Notes under the pieces: model-generated | Databases searched by the model: none | The model's input: only the letters and a program-made list of their open reading frames with translations | What the model was told of the DNA's origin: nothing | Shown: positions 7,807 to 16,790 of the stretch, in pieces | Position numbering within the stretch: position 1 is the stretch's first letter | Layout of the letters: the number at the start of each line of letters is the position of its first letter | Made by a program: the position numbers and the translations under genes | Assembly: GCA_964555935.1 (NCBI GenBank) | Contig: CAZKUN010000133.1 | Location: 1-24,770, forward strand | DNA length: 24,770 nt | From: CAZKUN01 sp964555935 | GTDB lineage: Bacteria > Armatimonadota > Zipacnadia > Zipacnadales > VGFC01 | Reading direction: 5' to 3'

Positions 7807-10575
7807 ATGGCCCAACGGATCATCGCTGCCACGCTCATGCTGCTCGTCGTCGCCCTTCCTGTCGCCGCTCAGACAGGTCGAGAAACGGCTCTCATCACCA
7901 CCAACGGCGGCTTTGAGGATGGGCTTGAGGGCTGGGTTGGGTCCCCCGAGTACGAACTCATCGAGGACGCGAACGTGTCCCACACCGGCACGACCTGCGT
8001 GACGGGCGAGGTGACGAAGCCCAACACGAACCTCACGCTCGCGCGCACGTTCGACCTGAAGGCCGGCGCGATCTACACGCTCACCGTGTGGGCCAAGGGC
8101 ACGAACAACACGAAGATCGCCGTGTGGCGCCAGCGTGAGGACGGGACCCGGGTGAACGTCGCCCAGTGGCAAAACCAGAAGCCCCAGTGGCGCCTGAACA
8201 CGGCCAGCTTCACCGTCGAGACGGACGGCAAGTGGACCGTAGACCTGATCGCGCCATCGTCTCATGGCACTCCCGCCGGGCGCATTTGGGTCGACGATGT
8301 CCAACTCACCGGCGTCGAGGTTCCGACGCCGATTGCGGTGTCTGACGGCGTCGGCTTCAACGATTTCACGAGCATGGTCCCGATGGGCGATGGCCTGTGC
8401 TTCTCGTGGATTAGCTTCCGTGATGGCAACGACACGCTCCAGGTCGCGACCGCGACGATCGACGGTGAAGTCCGGGAGACGTGGGAGATCGCGGGCGGCG
8501 AGGGCACCTACATTCTCAGCCCCTATCTCGTGTCGGCCGGCGACGAGGCGGCGCTCGCGTGGGCGCAGGAGTTCGACGGCGACTGGGAGATCGCAGCGGC
8601 GCCCATCACCGCCAGCGGCCCCGGTGACGTGATCCGCCTGACCGAGGAACCGGGCGTCGACACGAATCCCAAAGCGGCGCTCGACGACGGCGCGTTGCAT
8701 GTTGTCTGGGAGGCATCCCGCAAGGGCCGGCGCGAGATCCGCGCCGCCGTGGTTGATGGGGGCGAAACGGCGGGCTCCAAACGCATCTCAAAGGCCGGTG
8801 TTCAGAGCTACGACCCATGCGTCTCGGCGGCGGAGGGTGGCCCGGTCACGGCCGTCTGGACGAGTTGCATCGATGGCAACATGGACCTCACCATCAGCCG
8901 CCTGACGGGGAAGAAGTGGAGCAAACCCGCGTTGCTGACGACGGCGCCGACCCTCGACCGCCATGCGGTGCTGCACGTAGCGGGACAAGACCTGTGGCTG
9001 GCCTGGGAGAATGCGAACTCCAAGCGCTACAACGTCGGCAACAACACCTCCCGCCGCATTGCGATCGCCAAACTGACGGCCGAGGGGCTGATGTCGCCCG
9101 TCGCGCTGAAAACAAGCGCTCTTTGGCAGCGCGCCGAGAGCGCGGCGATCACGGTCGATGACGTGGGTCGTCTGTGGGTCGCGTATCTCAAACCACGCAA
9201 CCGCAACTCGGGATGGGAGCCGTTCCTGCACGTCATCACGGGCGATCAGGTCTCCCCCGCCTATCGCACCTCGTCGAAAAAGGGCATGGACCGGCCGCTA
9301 TCGCTGACAACCGCCGGCGAAAACGTGCTGCTCGGGTTCCAGGGGGACAACATCCCCAATGGCTGGGCCGACTACGATGCCGCCGTCGCGCATGCCACCG
9401 GCAGCGACGCGAACGTGGCGGTTCTCGATATGTCCGACGCGCCCGGCCCGGCGCCCATCGTGCTCGAGCCGTACGTCGAGCCCGATGACATCTACGAGCC
9501 GGCGACTCTTCGCGCGGACCGGGGCGAGGACTTGCCGACGCGGTCCATCACGTACCAGGGGGAGACGCTAAAGCTCCTCTACGGCGACCTGCACGAGCAT
9601 ACAGATGTCTCCGTCTGCAATCGGACGGGCGATCAGTCCGTCAACGAGAGCTACGCGTCGATGCGCGACCTTGCGCAGTACGATTTCGCGTGCGCGACCG
9701 ACCATGGCTACAACATCAATGCCTACCTCTGGGGCTACACGGCCAAGATGGCCCGCTCAAACGACGATCCGGGCCGCTTCCTGACGTTCCTCGCCGAGGA
9801 GTGGACCTCCAGCATTGAGGACTACACGGAGAAGCACCCGCAGGGCTACTACGGCCACCGCAACGTGATCTTCGCCGACAGCTACCAGTCGCGATGGTAC
9901 AACTCGCGCAGCAGGCAAACGCCCATCGACCTCTGGCGTCAGTTCAGCGAGGAGGGCGTCGACGCGGTCACCATTCCTCACCAGCTTGCCGACACGGGGA
10001 ACGTGCCGTGTGACTGGGAGCAGGTCGACGAACTCGCGCAGCCTGTGGCGGAGATCTTCCAGACGCGCGGATCGTATGAGTACGAAGACACGCCTCGGAT
10101 GGCAGGTCGAACGGTGACAGGCAGCTTCATCCATGACGCGTGGGCCAAAGGCGTGGTGATCGGCATCATCGCGGCGCCCGATCACGGCGGCGGATACGGC
10201 AAAGCAGCCGTCTTCGCGCCGGATCTGGAGCGCAGCCCGATCCTTGACGCGATCCGCAAGCGGCGGACGTATGGGACGACCGGTGCAAAGATCTTCATGG
10301 ACATCCGCGTCGACGGGCGCCTCATGGGTGAGAAGTTCGCCCGCGAGGAGACGGGCCCCGTCATCGTCGAGGTCGACGTCGCCTGCCCCATGGACATCCA
10401 GCGCATCGACATCTGCCGGAGCAACGAGTTCATCTATACCACGGAGCCTGGAACCGATACGACCAAGTTCACATTCCAGGACACCGACCCGATCGATGGG
10501 CCGAGTTACTACTACGCCCGAGTGATCCAGACCGACGAGGAGATTGCATGGTCCTCGCCGGTGTGGCTGGAGTAA
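7807..10575 (+). CDS. Exported multidomain protein with C-terminal PHP/DUF3604 domain
   Basis: This 922-aa protein starts at ATG 7807 (MAQRIIAATLMLLVVALPVAAQ), with GGAGG 7 bases upstream and a clear Sec signal peptide; an in-frame upstream ATG at 7732 would bury the signal. After the signal comes a CBM4/9-like jelly roll (about 30-165; NGGFEDGLEGW ... IWVDDVQLTGV). Next is a long repetitive beta region (about 175-560) with Ala-Trp blades resembling a beta-propeller. The C-terminal metal-dependent PHP/DUF3604 domain has H596-E-H598 (YGDLHEHTD), D632-H633 (ATDHGYN), IPHQ, and D792-H793 (IAAPDHGGGYGK), consistent with a phosphoesterase-like multi-metal site. It probably acts outside the cytoplasm. 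The substrate is unknown; the following sulfatase suggests shared work on a decorated glycan. Confidence 0.82.
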   Translation: MAQRIIAATLMLLVVALPVAAQTGRETALITTNGGFEDGLEGWVGSPEYELIEDANVSHTGTTCVTGEVTKPNTNLTLARTFDLKAGAIYTLTVWAKGTNNTKIAVWRQREDGTRVNVAQWQNQKPQWRLNTASFTVETDGKWTVDLIAPSSHGTPAGRIWVDDVQLTGVEVPTPIAVSDGVGFNDFTSMVPMGDGLCFSWISFRDGNDTLQVATATIDGEVRETWEIAGGEGTYILSPYLVSAGDEAALAWAQEFDGDWEIAAAPITASGPGDVIRLTEEPGVDTNPKAALDDGALHVVWEASRKGRREIRAAVVDGGETAGSKRISKAGVQSYDPCVSAAEGGPVTAVWTSCIDGNMDLTISRLTGKKWSKPALLTTAPTLDRHAVLHVAGQDLWLAWENANSKRYNVGNNTSRRIAIAKLTAEGLMSPVALKTSALWQRAESAAITVDDVGRLWVAYLKPRNRNSGWEPFLHVITGDQVSPAYRTSSKKGMDRPLSLTTAGENVLLGFQGDNIPNGWADYDAAVAHATGSDANVAVLDMSDAPGPAPIVLEPYVEPDDIYEPATLRADRGEDLPTRSITYQGETLKLLYGDLHEHTDVSVCNRTGDQSVNESYASMRDLAQYDFACATDHGYNINAYLWGYTAKMARSNDDPGRFLTFLAEEWTSSIEDYTEKHPQGYYGHRNVIFADSYQSRWYNSRSRQTPIDLWRQFSEEGVDAVTIPHQLADTGNVPCDWEQVDELAQPVAEIFQTRGSYEYEDTPRMAGRTVTGSFIHDAWAKGVVIGIIAAPDHGGGYGKAAVFAPDLERSPILDAIRKRRTYGTTGAKIFMDIRVDGRLMGEKFAREETGPVIVEVDVACPMDIQRIDICRSNEFIYTTEPGTDTTKFTFQDTDPIDGPSYYYARVIQTDEEIAWSSPVWLE

Positions 10576-10603
10576 ATAACTCAAGCCAACGAGGGCTGAA
10601 GCA

Positions 10604-12034
10604 TTGATCGATCGACGCCGCTTCCTACAGACCACATCCCGAGCCGCGTTGGCGACGGTTGCCGGCGCGGCCGCGAGCCAAGGAACGCCCATGAGCGGGA
10701 CGCGCCGACCGAATATCGTGTTTGTCTTCGCCGATCAGATGCGCGCGCAGGACGTGGCGAACTTCACGGGCGATTCGCAAGTCCGGACGCCAAACCTCGA
10801 CCGCCTGGCCACGCAGGGGACGACGTTCACCCATGCCGTCTCGAGTTGCCCCGTCTGCACGCCGTATCGGGCGAGCCTGCTGACCGGCCGCTACCCGCTA
10901 ACCAATGGCATGGTGCTCAACGATGTCCGACTGCCCGTCACCGAGAGATCGGTGGCGCATTGCCTCAACGACGCGGGCTACCGGACGGGATATGTCGGCA
11001 AGTGGCACCTCGACGGCAGCCGGCGCGGCGGGTTCACTCCGCCGGGGCCACGCCGACAGGGATTCGATGACTACTGGGCCGTGGCCAACTGCACGCACAA
11101 CTACATGAAGTCGTTCTACTTCGAGGACGATCCCGAGCCGATCCACATCGACGGATACGACGCCGACCACTTCACCGATCTGTCCATCGACTTCGTCAAC
11201 GATGATTCCGAGGATCCCTTCTGCCTCTTCCTGTCATGGGGGCCGCCCCACGATCCCTACCGGCTGATGCCCGAGGATTACATCATCTACGATCCGGACG
11301 AGATCCAGCTGCGCGACAACGCCACCAAGGCCAATCGCGAGCATCTGGCGGGCTACTACTCGCACATCACCGCGCTCGACCGCTGCTTCGGCCGGATCAT
11401 GGACGCCCTCGACCAGAAGGGCGTCGCCGAGGACACGATCCTCGTGTTTACCTCCGACCACGGCGACATGCTCGGCAGCCAAGGCCTCATCCACAAGCAG
11501 AAGCCGTGGGATGAGTCGATCATGGTTCCGTTCGTCATCCGGTACCCCGGCACGGTCCCGGCGGGGCAGAGCACTGACGCGCTCATCAACACGCCTGATC
11601 TCATGCCGACGCTCCTGAGCCTATCGGGGCTGCCGACCCCAACCACTGTTGATGGGATCGACTTCGCTCCCGCGACTCGCGGCGAGGAGTGGGATGAGCC
11701 CGGCAGCGCCTTCATCTGCAATCCCTGCCCGTTCGGCGAACCCTTCCCCGAGTGGCGCGGCGTGCGCACGAAGACGCACACGTATGTCGAGACGGTCGAC
11801 GAGCCCTGGCTGCTGTACGATAACGTCGCGGACCCCTTCCAGCAGACGGACCTCCAGGGCCACGCCGACCACGCCGACGTGCAAGGCGAACTGAAGGCCG
11901 ACCTTCAGGACTGGCTCAAGCGACTCGACGATGACTTCGCGCCTAGCGACGTCATCTGCGAGCGGCTCGAGTACAAGGTTGACAAGGGCTCCCATATGCC
12001 GTATGACAATATCGTTGGAAACTTCGAGCCGTAG
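10604..12034 (+). CDS. Tat-exported type I sulfatase
   Basis: This 476-aa arylsulfatase-family enzyme hydrolyses sulfate esters, probably on a polysaccharide. The start is TTG 10604, with GAGGG 8 bases upstream. The N-terminus MIDRRRFLQTTSRAAL is a twin-arginine signal (RRxFL), so export is by Tat. The active-site signature C85-T-P-Y-R89 ... TGR is the Cys-type motif, which needs a formylglycine-generating enzyme (not in the window). Metal residues are visible at D44 (FVFADQM) and D285-H286 (TSDHGDMLGSQGLIHKQ). Length and domain order are normal for family S1. It follows the PHP/DUF3604 gene after 28 bases and is probably co-transcribed. A nested hairpin follows its stop. Confidence 0.92.
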   Translation: MIDRRRFLQTTSRAALATVAGAAASQGTPMSGTRRPNIVFVFADQMRAQDVANFTGDSQVRTPNLDRLATQGTTFTHAVSSCPVCTPYRASLLTGRYPLTNGMVLNDVRLPVTERSVAHCLNDAGYRTGYVGKWHLDGSRRGGFTPPGPRRQGFDDYWAVANCTHNYMKSFYFEDDPEPIHIDGYDADHFTDLSIDFVNDDSEDPFCLFLSWGPPHDPYRLMPEDYIIYDPDEIQLRDNATKANREHLAGYYSHITALDRCFGRIMDALDQKGVAEDTILVFTSDHGDMLGSQGLIHKQKPWDESIMVPFVIRYPGTVPAGQSTDALINTPDLMPTLLSLSGLPTPTTVDGIDFAPATRGEEWDEPGSAFICNPCPFGEPFPEWRGVRTKTHTYVETVDEPWLLYDNVADPFQQTDLQGHADHADVQGELKADLQDWLKRLDDDFAPSDVICERLEYKVDKGSHMPYDNIVGNFEP

Positions 12035-12057
12035 AGCCAAACAAGCTCCGCCCCGCA

Positions 12058-12116
12058 CCCGGATGGCGCCGAGCCGGACCTTTACCCGGTCCGGCTTTCG
12101 CATGCGCGCATCCGGG
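12058..12116 (+). terminator. Nested hairpin downstream of sulfatase gene
   Basis: The inner stem AGCCGGACC (12072-12080) / GGTCCGGCT (12088-12096) is a perfect 9 bp with a 7-base loop, followed by only TTC. An outer 8-bp pair, CCCGGATG (12058-12065) / CATCCGGG (12109-12116), encloses it. It starts 24 bases after the sulfatase stop and ends about 39 bases before the Lrp gene. A terminator is likely; the weak T run leaves room for a leader or operator role. Confidence 0.6.
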
Positions 12117-12154
12117 CGACCGGGCACTGGCACTATCAGGTGAGGTGACGAAGC

Positions 12155-12634
12155 ATGAGTTCGATCCTGCAGATCCTGGCCGAAGACGGCAAGTGCACGA
12201 CCAAGGAAGTCGCCATCCGCCTCGGTATCGAGGAAGCGGATGCTGATGAGAAGATCAAGCAATATGAGACAGACCATGTAATCCTTGGCTACCACGCCGT
12301 CGTAGACTGGACCAAGGCCGGCGCGCAGCACTGCTTCGCCTTCATCGAGGTCTGCGCGACGCCCGAACGCGGACACGGCTTTGACCGTCTGGCCGGTCAC
12401 ATCGCAGCCTTCGATGAGGTGCATTCGATCCATCTGGTGTCTGGCACGCACGACCTGAACGTGGTCGTCGAGGGACAGGACTTCCGCGACGTGGCGCTCT
12501 TCGTGGCGGAGAAGCTGGCGCTGCTGGAGGGCGTCCGCAGCACGTCGACGTCGTTCGTGCTCAAGAGCTACAAGCTTGAGGGCCGCATGATCGATGATGG
12601 ACAAGAGGACCGGAGGCTAGCCGTCGCGCCATGA
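12155..12634 (+). CDS. Lrp/AsnC family transcriptional regulator
   Basis: This 159-aa DNA-binding regulator has an N-terminal winged helix-turn-helix (about 1-50; ILAEDGKCTTKEVAIRLGI) and a C-terminal RAM/ligand-binding domain (about 65-145; IHLVSGTHDLNVVVEG). The HTH is unusually acidic in its recognition segment (EEADADEKIKQY). GAGG lies 9 bases before ATG 12155. Its TGA overlaps the ATG of the aminotransferase by 4 bp (ATGA), so the two are translationally coupled. This regulator-aminotransferase pair is a common arrangement, and the regulator probably controls its own operon in response to an amino acid. It carries a roughly 18-residue charged tail of unknown role. Confidence 0.88.
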   Translation: MSSILQILAEDGKCTTKEVAIRLGIEEADADEKIKQYETDHVILGYHAVVDWTKAGAQHCFAFIEVCATPERGHGFDRLAGHIAAFDEVHSIHLVSGTHDLNVVVEGQDFRDVALFVAEKLALLEGVRSTSTSFVLKSYKLEGRMIDDGQEDRRLAVAP

Positions 12635-13803
12635 CTCAGACCAAGAGACCTGCGGTCGCCGACCACATCGCCGACCTCCCGCCGTCGGGCATTCGCGAGT
12701 TCTTCGACCTCGTCACCACGCTTGAGGATGTGGTCAGCCTCGGCGTCGGCGAGCCGGACTTCCCCACGCCCTGGCACATCTGCGACGAGGTCTACGACTC
12801 GTTCCGCCGCGGCTTCACATCGTATACCTCGAACCTGGGCATGATCGAACTGCGCCAGGAGATCAGCAAGTCGCTGTCGCAGAGCTACGGGGCGGACTAC
12901 AACCCAGACGATGAGATCATTGTCACCGTCGGCGTGAGCGAGGCAATCGACGTTGGCCTCCGCGCGATCCTCAACCCTGGCGACGAGGTCATAGTGCCGG
13001 ACCCGTGCTTCGTGTCATACGCGCCGACGGTCAAGCTCGCCGGTGGTGTGCCCGTGCTCGCCCCGATGACCGAGGCCGATGCGTTCAAGCTGAATCCCAA
13101 CGTTGTCCGCGGCTTGCTTACGGAGCGCACGCGCGCCATTCTGATGGGCTTCCCGAACAACCCCACTGGCTCGGTGATGACGCGTGGCGAGCTGGCCGAG
13201 ATCGCCCAAATCGCCGAGGAGAACGATCTCATCGTGCTATCGGATGAGATCTACGACAAGCTGACCTACGAGGGCGAGCACTGCTGCTTCCCGACGCTCC
13301 CGGGGATGGCCGAGCGCACGATCCTGCTGAACGGCTTCAGCAAGAGTTACGCCATGACGGGCTGGCGGATCGGGTATGCTTGCGGCCCGAAAGACATCAT
13401 CAACGCGATGGTGACGATCCACTCCTACACGATGATGTCGGCGCCTACGCCCGCCCAGGTGGCTGGCCTCGAGGCCCTGAAGAAGGGCGACCCGGACGTC
13501 GCCCGCATGAAGGCCGAGTACGATCAGCGCCGCCGGTATCTGCTCCAGGGCCTCCGTGACATCGGCCTGGGCTGCTTCGAGCCGCTCGGCGCGTTTTATG
13601 TTTTCCCGAATATCACCTCCACCGGACTGACATCCGACGCCTTTGCCCGGCAGCTTGTCCAGGCCGAACGCGTCGCGGTCGTGCCCGGCCCCGTGTTCGG
13701 CCCGTCAGCCGAGGGACACGTCCGCGCAACCTACGCGACGAGCATGGACAACCTCAAGGAAGCCCTAACCCGAACGGAACGCTTCTTGGGGACGCTGAGC
13801 TGA
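12631..13803 (+). CDS. Pyridoxal-phosphate aminotransferase, class I/II
   Basis: This 390-aa fold-type I PLP enzyme is probably a cytoplasmic aromatic/aspartate-type or branched-specificity aminotransferase. The N-terminal SLGVGEPDFPTP is the classical substrate-binding motif. N177 (FPNNPTG), D205 and Y208 (LSDEIYDKL), and the Schiff-base lysine K238 (NGFSKSYAMTGWRIGY) are all present, and an arginine in the C-terminal VRATYATS block (RATYA) fits the carboxylate-binding Arg. The length is standard. The start ATG 12631 overlaps the Lrp-family regulator stop by 4 bp. The exact amino acid is not readable; coupling to an Lrp/AsnC protein suggests feedback by the substrate or product. Confidence 0.9.
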   Translation: MTQTKRPAVADHIADLPPSGIREFFDLVTTLEDVVSLGVGEPDFPTPWHICDEVYDSFRRGFTSYTSNLGMIELRQEISKSLSQSYGADYNPDDEIIVTVGVSEAIDVGLRAILNPGDEVIVPDPCFVSYAPTVKLAGGVPVLAPMTEADAFKLNPNVVRGLLTERTRAILMGFPNNPTGSVMTRGELAEIAQIAEENDLIVLSDEIYDKLTYEGEHCCFPTLPGMAERTILLNGFSKSYAMTGWRIGYACGPKDIINAMVTIHSYTMMSAPTPAQVAGLEALKKGDPDVARMKAEYDQRRRYLLQGLRDIGLGCFEPLGAFYVFPNITSTGLTSDAFARQLVQAERVAVVPGPVFGPSAEGHVRATYATSMDNLKEALTRTERFLGTLS

Positions 13804-13838
13804 GGGCGCCGTGGGAGGACCCGCAACGGAGATGGTCG

Positions 13839-15363
13839 ATGCAGCAACGTGAGAGCCTTGCCGTCGCTGACCTCTCGCCTTGGCGAATCGTCCTCGCCCT
13901 AGCGTCTGGCCTGCTGCTCGCGTTCAGCTTCCCCCCGCTTGATCTCGGCTGGCTCGCGTGGCTCGCGATCGCGCCGCTACTCATCGCCATTCGCGGCCTG
14001 CGTCCGGCGCAAGGCTTCACGCTTGGGCTCCTCTGCGGCTTCGTCTACTTTGGCATTCTCCTCCACTACATCCACGGTGTCTCGACCACAATCCCATGGA
14101 TCGCCCTGATCCTGTTCCAGTCGCTGTTTCTCTCCATCTTCGGATTCCTGGCCGCCGTCATGTGGCGCTGCCCTTCGCCGTGGATCCGCATTCCCGCGCT
14201 CGGGGCGGCATGGACCGCGCATGAAATCATCCGAGGCAACTTCGGCCCATTAGGCTTCACCTTCGGGCACCTCGGCTACAGCCAACACCGATTACTCTGG
14301 GTTCTTCAGTTGGCGAGCCTCGGTGGCCACTATGGCCTCGGCTTCGCCATCGCCACGTTCCAGGCCGCGCTCGTCGAGGCCATCCCCCGCTTCGACTACC
14401 GGGGCCGGCCGGCTACAGGCGGGCCGCTTGTGATTCTCACCAGCCTGCTCGTGGCCGCCTGCATCTGGGGCGGGGCGCGCGTGAGCCGCCAGCGGGACCT
14501 GGTCCTCAAAGGCTCGCTCGACGTAACTGCGGTTCAGGGGAATATCGACTACAGCGCTGAAGACGGCTACGATCAGCTGGTCGATCTGTCGGCAGCCCGT
14601 TACATCGTGCGATCCCAAAACGACGGCGCGGGCTCAGACCTGATCGTCTGGCCCGAGACGGCCATCCCCATCCCACTCGAGAGCTTCCCCGATACGCGCG
14701 AGTGGATCGCGTCGACCGCGAAACGCATCAACTCGCACATCTTCGTCGGGGTCGCCGAGACAGCGCCCGGCGGCTCGCGCTACAACAGCATGTGGGTGAT
14801 CGATCCAAACGGGGACAAGATCGCCACCTATCGGAAGCGATATCTCGTGATATTCGGCGAGTACGTGCCGTTCCGCGAGCAGCTCCCGTGGCTCGCGAAG
14901 TTTCCAATCCGCTCCTTCGACTTCCTGCCGGGCAGGGCCGATCTCGTGCTGCCCATTAACGGCATACGGGTCTCGCCGATGATCTGCTTCGAGGGCACGT
15001 TCCCCCAGATCTCGCGACGGCTCGTGCAGAAGGGCGCGGAGATCCTCGTCATCATCACCAGCGACGACTGGGTCGGCAACAACCCTAGCGAGTTGGGTCA
15101 GCACTCACAGTGCTCCACGCTACGGGCCGTTGAGACCGGGCGGTGGCTCGTTCGCGCCGCGGGAACGGGCGTCACGCGGATTACCGATCCGGTCGGCCAG
15201 ATCATCGCGGAGGCTCCCATTCTGGAGCAAGCCTCCGTCCGCGCGCACGTGGGAGCCGATATCCGCCGAACGCTGTTCCAGACAGTGGGACTGTGGCCCA
15301 TGACGCTGATCATCTGCTTGTTGCTGATTGCGGGCCTGGCAGACCTGTTCTCGGGCGATCCCG
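13839..15363 (+). CDS. lnt: Apolipoprotein N-acyltransferase (3' end lost in gap)
   Basis: This inner-membrane enzyme adds the third acyl chain to lipoproteins. 508 residues are visible before the N gap. The start is ATG 13839, with GGAG 7 bases upstream. Several N-terminal TM helices (about 15-215) are followed by a nitrilase-type domain with the catalytic triad in place: E273 (VWPETAIP), K333 (YRKRYLVIFGEYVPF) and C383 (SPMICFEGTFP). A final TM helix (about 485-503; MTLIICLLLIAGLADLF) is also present, so only a few C-terminal residues are probably missing. It sits in a plus-strand run and matches the presence of a lipobox protein at 16791. Its presence argues for a diderm cell. Confidence 0.93.
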
Positions 15364-15373
15364 NNNNNNNNNN
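15364..15373. other. Assembly gap (10 N)
   Basis: Ten N bases interrupt the sequence between the last helix of Lnt and the start of the C26 hydrolase gene. The number is probably a placeholder, so true spacing is unknown. The Lnt stop codon and the ribosome binding site of the next gene must lie within it. Confidence 0.95.
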
Positions 15374-15383
15374 AGAATGCGTA

Positions 15384-16097
15384 TTGAGGCCGATCATCGC
15401 CGTTATCTGCAGCAGCGCCGAGGCGGACAACAGCCAGCCGCGTGACTGCGTGAACCGCCCGTATAGCGCCGCCATCCGCAAGGCCGGCGGCATCCCAGTT
15501 CTCGTCCCGCTGTGTGCCGATGATGGGGCCACCCGCGCGGTTGTTGGACTAAGCCAGGGGTTGCTCATCACGGGAGGCGTCGACATCCACCCGAGAGACT
15601 ACAGCGAGGACACGCTGCCTGAGTGCGGCACGATCGATGAACTCCGCGACGCGGTCGACCGGGCGGCGATCCAGGCTGCGCTCGACCTGTCGCTCCCAAC
15701 GTTCGGGATCTGCCGAGGCATCCAGTCCCTCGCCGTGTATCGGGGCGGGTCCCTGTACCAGGATATCCCCTCGCAGTTGGAGGGGCCTCTCCCCCATCGG
15801 CAGAAGTCCCCCCGCAGCGAGTCGACGCACGACGTGCAGGTTGCGCCGGACACGCTGCTAGCCGAGATCACCGGACCGGGCACGCTCAGCGTCAATACGT
15901 TCCACCACCAATCCATCAAAGACATCCCGCCCGGCTTCCGGGTGACTGCAGCTGCTCCGGACGGGGTCATTGAGGGCATCGAGGCTAATGGCGGCGCTTG
16001 GTGCGTGGGCGTCCAATGGCATCCGGAGGAGATGGCCCCCATCGCTGAGGCTCATCAGGCGCTGTTCGATGCGTTTGTCAGGGCCGCCGCGGGATAG
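15384..16097 (+). CDS. Gamma-glutamyl hydrolase / class-I GATase-like (peptidase C26)
   Basis: This protein is about 237 aa from the TTG at 15384 (MRPIIAVICSSAEAD), which matches the usual family start; the ribosome binding site would lie in or next to the N gap, and the true start could be there too. The catalytic nucleophile is C110 (TFGICRGIQSLAVYRGG) and the His-Glu pair is H213-E215 (GVQWHPEEM), giving a full Cys-His-Glu triad. The family (PuuD-like) hydrolyses gamma-glutamyl amide bonds, for example gamma-glutamyl-GABA. The conserved VNTFHHQSIKD block is also present. The ATG at 15377 is in another frame and is not the start. It is followed with no gap by the PHP gene. The substrate here is not established. 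Confidence 0.87.
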   Translation: MRPIIAVICSSAEADNSQPRDCVNRPYSAAIRKAGGIPVLVPLCADDGATRAVVGLSQGLLITGGVDIHPRDYSEDTLPECGTIDELRDAVDRAAIQAALDLSLPTFGICRGIQSLAVYRGGSLYQDIPSQLEGPLPHRQKSPRSESTHDVQVAPDTLLAEITGPGTLSVNTFHHQSIKDIPPGFRVTAAAPDGVIEGIEANGGAWCVGVQWHPEEMAPIAEAHQALFDAFVRAAAG

Positions 16098-16115
16098 ATG
16101 AAAGGACCGCAATCC

Positions 16116-16787
16116 ATGCTCTACGATTTCCACACGCACACGTTCCTGAGCGACGGCGTTCTGTCGCCGGTCGAGTTGATGCGCCTGGCCATCGTCTCCG
16201 GTTACAGCGCGCTGGGAATCGCCGACCACGCGGCTCTCGGCACCGTGAAGCGCGTCATCGAAGAGGTCCGGCGCGACGCCGATCTGGTCGCCGAGCATTG
16301 GAACTTCGAGGTCTTTCCCGGAGTCGAACTCACGCACGTTCCAGCATCGTCAGTCGCCGAGCTGGCCGCTGAGGCCCGGCGGCTGGGCGCTTCGCACGTT
16401 GTGGTCCACGGCGAATCGCCCGTCGAGCCCGTCGAGCCCGGCACAAACCTCGCGGCGGTGAGTTGTCCGGATGTGGATATCCTGGCCCATCCCGGCTTGC
16501 TCACAGCAGAAGAGGCCCGAATCGCCGCCGACACAGGCGTGTTCATCGAGATCACCGCGAAGGATGGGCACTCGCTGGGGAACGGGCGCGTCTACCACCT
16601 GGCCAAGCAGGCGGGCGCCGAATGCGTCCTGGACAGCGATACTCACCAGCCGGGGCACCTCCTCACGGAGGAGCGCGCGAGGACGGTGGCGCTAGGCGCC
16701 GGCGTTGGCGAAGACGAACTGGATGCCGTGCTGCGCGTCAACCCGGAGAAGCTGATTGCCCGCATCAGGGCCAGACAGGGGAGGTAG
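16116..16787 (+). CDS. PHP-domain phosphoesterase (histidinol-phosphatase-like)
   Basis: This 223-aa metal-dependent PHP protein starts at ATG 16116 (MLYDFHTHTFLSDG), with AAAGGA 9 bases upstream. An in-frame ATG at 16098 directly follows the preceding stop and would add six non-family residues. Metal-site residues are visible: H6-x-H8, D37-H38 (GIADHAA), E71 (VFPGVELTHV), H125 (ILAHPG) and D175-T-H177 (LDSDTHQPG). It resembles the short archaeal/bacterial proteins annotated as histidinol phosphate phosphatase domain proteins. No histidine-pathway gene is in the window, so the real substrate may be another phosphate ester. It sits tightly between the C26 hydrolase and a lipoprotein gene. Confidence 0.87.
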   Translation: MLYDFHTHTFLSDGVLSPVELMRLAIVSGYSALGIADHAALGTVKRVIEEVRRDADLVAEHWNFEVFPGVELTHVPASSVAELAAEARRLGASHVVVHGESPVEPVEPGTNLAAVSCPDVDILAHPGLLTAEEARIAADTGVFIEITAKDGHSLGNGRVYHLAKQAGAECVLDSDTHQPGHLLTEERARTVALGAGVGEDELDAVLRVNPEKLIARIRARQGR

Positions 16788-16790
16788 CCG

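Noticed and set aside
7702..8700. 332-aa minus-strand ORF
   Set aside because: Antisense shadow of the PHP/DUF3604 gene, Arg/Asp-rich with no domain pattern. Similar shadows at 9757-10692 and 11621-12604 were dismissed for the same reason.
15377..15445. ATG start just after the gap
   Set aside because: It opens a frame that stops early and does not encode the C26 protein, whose family N-terminus (RPIIAVICS) is in another frame.
13839..16097. Single 752-aa Lnt-GATase fusion protein
   Set aside because: The frame is joined only through the placeholder Ns; Lnt already has its last TM helix before the gap, and the C26 family start follows the gap.
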